Translations under genes and position numbers: made by a program | Notes under the pieces: generated by a model | The model's input: only the letters and a program-made list of their open reading frames with translations | Told to the model about the DNA's origin: nothing | The model's database searches: none | Shown here: one piece after another, positions 6,148 to 8,806 of the stretch | How positions within the stretch are numbered: the stretch's first letter is position 1 | Layout of the letters: each line of letters opens with the position of its first letter | Origin: VYFG01 sp022827325 | Lineage (GTDB): Bacteria; Pseudomonadota; Gammaproteobacteria; Arenicellales; Poriferihabitantaceae | Direction: 5' to 3' | Assembly (NCBI GenBank): GCA_022827325.1 | Contig: JAJDTE010000171.1 | Coordinates: forward strand, 1-8,806 | Length of the DNA stretch: 8,806 nucleotides

Positions 6148-7959
6148 ATGTCCAGGATCGACCAGTCCCGCATCCGTAATTTCGCGATCATCGCCCATGT
6201 GGATCATGGCAAGTCCACCCTGGCGGACCGGTTCATCCAGTTCTGCGGCGGACTCAACGAACGGGAGATGAAGGAACAGGTGCTGGATTCCATGGACATC
6301 GAAAGGGAGCGCGGCATCACCATCAAGGCCCAGAGCGTATCCCTGGATTACCGCGCCAGGGACGGGATTGAATACCAGCTCAACCTGATCGACACCCCCG
6401 GGCACGTGGATTTCGCCTACGAGGTCTCGCGGTCGCTGCAGGCCTGCGAGGGTGCGCTGCTGGTGGTGGATGCGGCCCAGGGAGTGGAGGCGCAGACGGT
6501 GGCCAACTGCTATACCGCGGTGGACCTCGGTCTTGCCGTGATACCCGTGCTCAACAAGATCGACCTGCCGGCCGCGGAACCGGAGCGGGTCCTCGGCGAG
6601 ATCGAGGAACTGATCGGCATCGACAGTGAAGGTGCGTTGTCGGTCAGCGCAAAGACCGGCCAGGGGGTCGCCGAGGTCCTGGAACAGGTCGTGCGGAAAC
6701 TGCCGCCGCCTTCCGGTGCTCCCGAGTCGTCGCTGAGAGCCCTGGTGCTGGATTCGTGGTTCGACAACTACCTCGGGGTGGTTTCGCTCGTGCGCGTGTT
6801 CGACGGCACCCTGGCCCGGGCCCGCACGCGCATCCGCATGATGTCCACCGGTTTCGACCACCAGGTGGAGCAGGTCGGAATCTTCCAGCCCAAGCCCCTC
6901 GAAGTCGGGGAACTGTCCACCGGCATGGTGGGCTTCCTCATCGCCGGGCTGAAGGACATCAAGGCAGCGCGGGTGGGGGACACGGTCACCCTGTCGAACC
7001 GGCAGGCTCCGGAACCGCTGCCCGGGTTCAAGGAAGTGAAGCCCACGGTGTTCGCCGGCCTCTATCCCGTGAACAATGCGGATTTCGAGGCATTCCGGGT
7101 GGCCCTCGAGAAGCTGAGCCTGAATGACGCCGCGCTGTCCTACCAGCCGGAGTCCTCCCAGGCGCTGGGTTTCGGATTTCGCTGCGGCTTCCTGGGGATG
7201 CTGCACATGGAGATCGTCCAGGAACGGCTGGAGCGTGAATACAACCTGGAACTGATCACCACCGCCCCGACCGTGGTGTACGAGGTGCGGCTCAAGGACG
7301 GGCACAGGCTGCGGATAGACAATCCCGCGGAACTGCCGGATCCCTCCCGCATCGAGGAGATCCTGGAACCGTTCATTCTGGCCCGGATCCTGGTTCCCCA
7401 CGGTCACATCGGTGCGGTGCTGACCCTGTGCGTGGAAAGGCGCGGGGAGCAGCGCAATATCCATTATCACGGCCGCCAGGTGATGGTGGAGTTCGATCTC
7501 CCGCTCAATGAGGTGGTGCTGGATTTCTATGACCACCTCAAGTCCGATACGCGCGGGTATGCCTCCCTGGACTACGAGTTTGCCGGCAACCGGCCGGCCG
7601 ACATGGTGAAGGTGGACCTGCTCATCAACGGGGACCGGGTGGATCCCCTGGCGGTGCTGGTGCACCGGGGACAGAGCCAGTACCGGGCCAGGGCGCTGGT
7701 CAAGCGCATGCGGGAACTGATTCCCCGGCAGATGTTCGATGTCGCGATCCAGGCAGCCATCGGGTCCAAGATCATCTCCAGGGAAACCGTCAAGGCGCTG
7801 CGGAAAAACGTGACGGCCAAGTGTTACGGCGGTGACATCACGCGCAAACGCAAGTTGCTCGAAAAGCAGAAAGCGGGTAAAAAGCGCATGAAACAGATCG
7901 GTTCCGTGGAAATACCGCAGGAAGCGTTCCTGTCGGTGCTCAAGGTGGACCGGGAATAG
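6148..7959 (+). CDS. lepA: Elongation factor 4 (translational GTPase LepA)
   Basis: A ribosome-dependent GTPase of the EF-G family that acts on stalled or mistranslocated ribosomes; it has been described as a back-translocase and as a factor in 30S biogenesis. The 603-residue protein is full length (E. coli about 599). GTPase motifs are all present: G1 AHVDHGKS (16-23), the switch I region ERERGITIK (52-60), G3 DTPGH (82-86), G4 NKID (136-139) and G5 SAK (167-169). The middle contains GFGFRCGFLGMLHMEI, diagnostic for this family, and the C-terminus has the LepA-specific segment KCYGGDITRKRKLLEKQKAG, ending with KKRMKQIG and PQEAFL. ATG 6148 gives an N-terminus a few residues longer than in E. 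coli. AGGA at 6123-6126 is too far upstream (21 nt) to be a normal Shine-Dalgarno. The next gene, lepB, starts 56 nt downstream with no terminator-like hairpin between, the same order as in E. coli. Confidence 0.98.
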   Translation: MSRIDQSRIRNFAIIAHVDHGKSTLADRFIQFCGGLNEREMKEQVLDSMDIERERGITIKAQSVSLDYRARDGIEYQLNLIDTPGHVDFAYEVSRSLQACEGALLVVDAAQGVEAQTVANCYTAVDLGLAVIPVLNKIDLPAAEPERVLGEIEELIGIDSEGALSVSAKTGQGVAEVLEQVVRKLPPPSGAPESSLRALVLDSWFDNYLGVVSLVRVFDGTLARARTRIRMMSTGFDHQVEQVGIFQPKPLEVGELSTGMVGFLIAGLKDIKAARVGDTVTLSNRQAPEPLPGFKEVKPTVFAGLYPVNNADFEAFRVALEKLSLNDAALSYQPESSQALGFGFRCGFLGMLHMEIVQERLEREYNLELITTAPTVVYEVRLKDGHRLRIDNPAELPDPSRIEEILEPFILARILVPHGHIGAVLTLCVERRGEQRNIHYHGRQVMVEFDLPLNEVVLDFYDHLKSDTRGYASLDYEFAGNRPADMVKVDLLINGDRVDPLAVLVHRGQSQYRARALVKRMRELIPRQMFDVAIQAAIGSKIISRETVKALRKNVTAKCYGGDITRKRKLLEKQKAGKKRMKQIGSVEIPQEAFLSVLKVDRE

Positions 7960-8015
7960 ATTTCCACACCGGAACACGATGTTGCCTTCTTTCACAGAAA
8001 CAAACGGATAGATTC
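7960..8015 (+). other. lepA-lepB spacer
   Basis: A 56-nt, comparatively AT-rich gap with no stem followed by a T-run, consistent with read-through from lepA. GGAT at 8006-8009 lies 6 nt before the lepB GTG and is the only ribosome-binding-like element. Confidence 0.4.
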
Positions 8016-8806
8016 GTGGATTTCTCACTCATTTTGTTCATATCCCTGGTGGTCACCGGGTTAATCTCCTATGGCTACCGGTTGATGTTCGAGGGCAGCG
8101 CCGGCAGGACGGTCGAGGGGGTCGGTGCCGAAGAGGGGGTTTCTGCACAGCGCCGTCAACCTGTGTTGGTGGAGTATGCGCGGGCACTGTTTCCGGTGAT
8201 TCTCATCGTTTTCGTTCTGCGTTCGTTCGTTGTCGAACCGTTCCGCATCCCCTCGGGATCCATGCTTCCCGGACTGCAGAACGGGGACTTCATCCTGGTG
8301 AACAAGTTCAGTTACGGCATCAGATTACCCGTGATCCACCAGAAGATTCTGGACATCGGTCCGCCCGAGCGGGGGGATGTCATGGTTTTCCGGTTTCCCC
8401 GGGATCCGAAACTGGCTTTCATCAAGCGGGTTGTCGGGCTTCCGGGCGACAGGCTCACCTATGTGAACAAGAGACTGGCCATCAACGGCGAACCGGTGGA
8501 GACGGAACCGGCCGGCGAGTATGACTTCCAGCAACTCGACATGCGGGGCTACAGCGCCCGGAAGGTGAAGGAATCCATTGACGGATCGGATCACTACATC
8601 CTGATTGACGACCGCGTGACGCGGTCCCGCTCCATGGAGGTCGAGGTGCCCGAAGGCCATTACTTCGTCCTGGGTGACAACCGGGATCACAGCAACGACA
8701 GCCGGTACTGGCGTTTCGTCCCGGAGGAGAATGTCGTCGGCAGGGCGTTTTTCATCTGGTTCAGCTGGAAGAGCGACTCTGGCGGTGGCGTGAACTGGGG
8801 TAGAAT
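8016..8806 (+). CDS. lepB: Signal peptidase I (extreme C-terminus cut by window edge)
   Basis: The membrane-bound leader peptidase that removes signal peptides from Sec- and Tat-exported proteins on the periplasmic face, using a Ser-Lys dyad. It was read from GTG 8016; 263 codons remain open to the edge, plus two bases. Residues 3-24 form a first transmembrane helix, then a cytoplasmic loop of about 30 residues, then a second helix (about 56-73). The catalytic serine motif RIPSGSMLPG is at 77-86 (Ser82) and the lysine motif AFIKRVVGLPGD at 134-145 (Lys137). GDNRDHSNDSRYW (220-232) is the third signature box, followed by FVPEENVVGRA. The final visible residues NWGR align with the C-terminal end of E. 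coli LepB, so only about 10 residues are probably missing. The GTG gives a sensible N-terminus straight into helix 1, with a weak GGAT ribosome site; I found no better in-frame start upstream. It follows lepA, as in the E. coli lepAB operon. Confidence 0.95.
   Translation, partial: MDFSLILFISLVVTGLISYGYRLMFEGSAGRTVEGVGAEEGVSAQRRQPVLVEYARALFPVILIVFVLRSFVVEPFRIPSGSMLPGLQNGDFILVNKFSYGIRLPVIHQKILDIGPPERGDVMVFRFPRDPKLAFIKRVVGLPGDRLTYVNKRLAINGEPVETEPAGEYDFQQLDMRGYSARKVKESIDGSDHYILIDDRVTRSRSMEVEVPEGHYFVLGDNRDHSNDSRYWRFVPEENVVGRAFFIWFSWKSDSGGGVNWGR

Noticed and set aside
4013..6271. A 752-codon open frame on the plus strand, antisense to the N-terminal part of ppc and running into lepA.
   Set aside because: The opposite strand encodes an unmistakable, full-length PEP carboxylase. 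The antisense product has no recognisable motif and is rich in Gln, His, Arg and Pro, typical of antisense frames in high-GC genes, where stop codons are rare.
6115..8028. A 637-codon open frame on the minus strand, antisense to lepA.
   Set aside because: It mirrors the codon pattern of lepA and is full of His, Gln and Asp stretches without a known domain. lepA on the plus strand is complete and highly conserved.
1..8806. A search for a mobile element, defence system, CRISPR array or RNA gene.
   Set aside because: No transposase, integrase, nuclease or helicase motifs, no regularly spaced repeats and no tRNA-like cloverleaf were seen. All long coding stretches are accounted for by recognisable metabolic or housekeeping families.

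Overview
The window reads as a chromosomal segment of a GC-rich gammaproteobacterium. The LepA, LepB and PEP carboxylase proteins look very like their Escherichia coli counterparts as I recall them, lepA is followed directly by lepB as in enterobacteria, and base composition is high-GC throughout the genes. No database search was possible. The high GC suggests an environmental lineage such as the Chromatiales or relatives, but that is a guess. I see no mobile element, CRISPR array, tRNA, rRNA or phage gene.

Layout: (1) positions 1-468, minus strand: the N-terminal part of a YbbO-like short-chain dehydrogenase/reductase, cut by the window edge. (2) 469-724: a divergent intergenic region of lower GC, with a perfect 9-bp inverted repeat, an 11-nt direct repeat and a 7-codon upstream reading frame. 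(3) 725-2388, plus strand: a two-gene unit of a Gfo/Idh/MocA-type NAD(P)-dependent oxidoreductase and an AlaX-type alanyl-tRNA editing protein, overlapping by ATGA. (4) 2389-2460: a short convergent intergenic region with a nested GC-rich inverted repeat that may act as a shared terminator. (5) 5851-2461, minus strand: ppc (phosphoenolpyruvate carboxylase) followed by mobA (molybdenum cofactor guanylyltransferase), 55 nt apart. (6) 5852-6147: a divergent promoter region between ppc and lepA, with a plausible -10 box for lepA inside a small dyad. (7) 6148-8806, plus strand: lepA (elongation factor 4) and lepB (signal peptidase I), the latter missing only its last few residues.

These are mostly core functions: anaplerotic carbon metabolism (ppc), cofactor maturation (mobA), translation and its fidelity (lepA, alaX) and protein export (lepB). 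The least predictable parts are the pairing of an oxidoreductase with a tRNA-editing hydrolase and the structured leader in front of that pair. I see no strong evidence for a previously undescribed system; the findings are regulatory or contextual and modest in strength.
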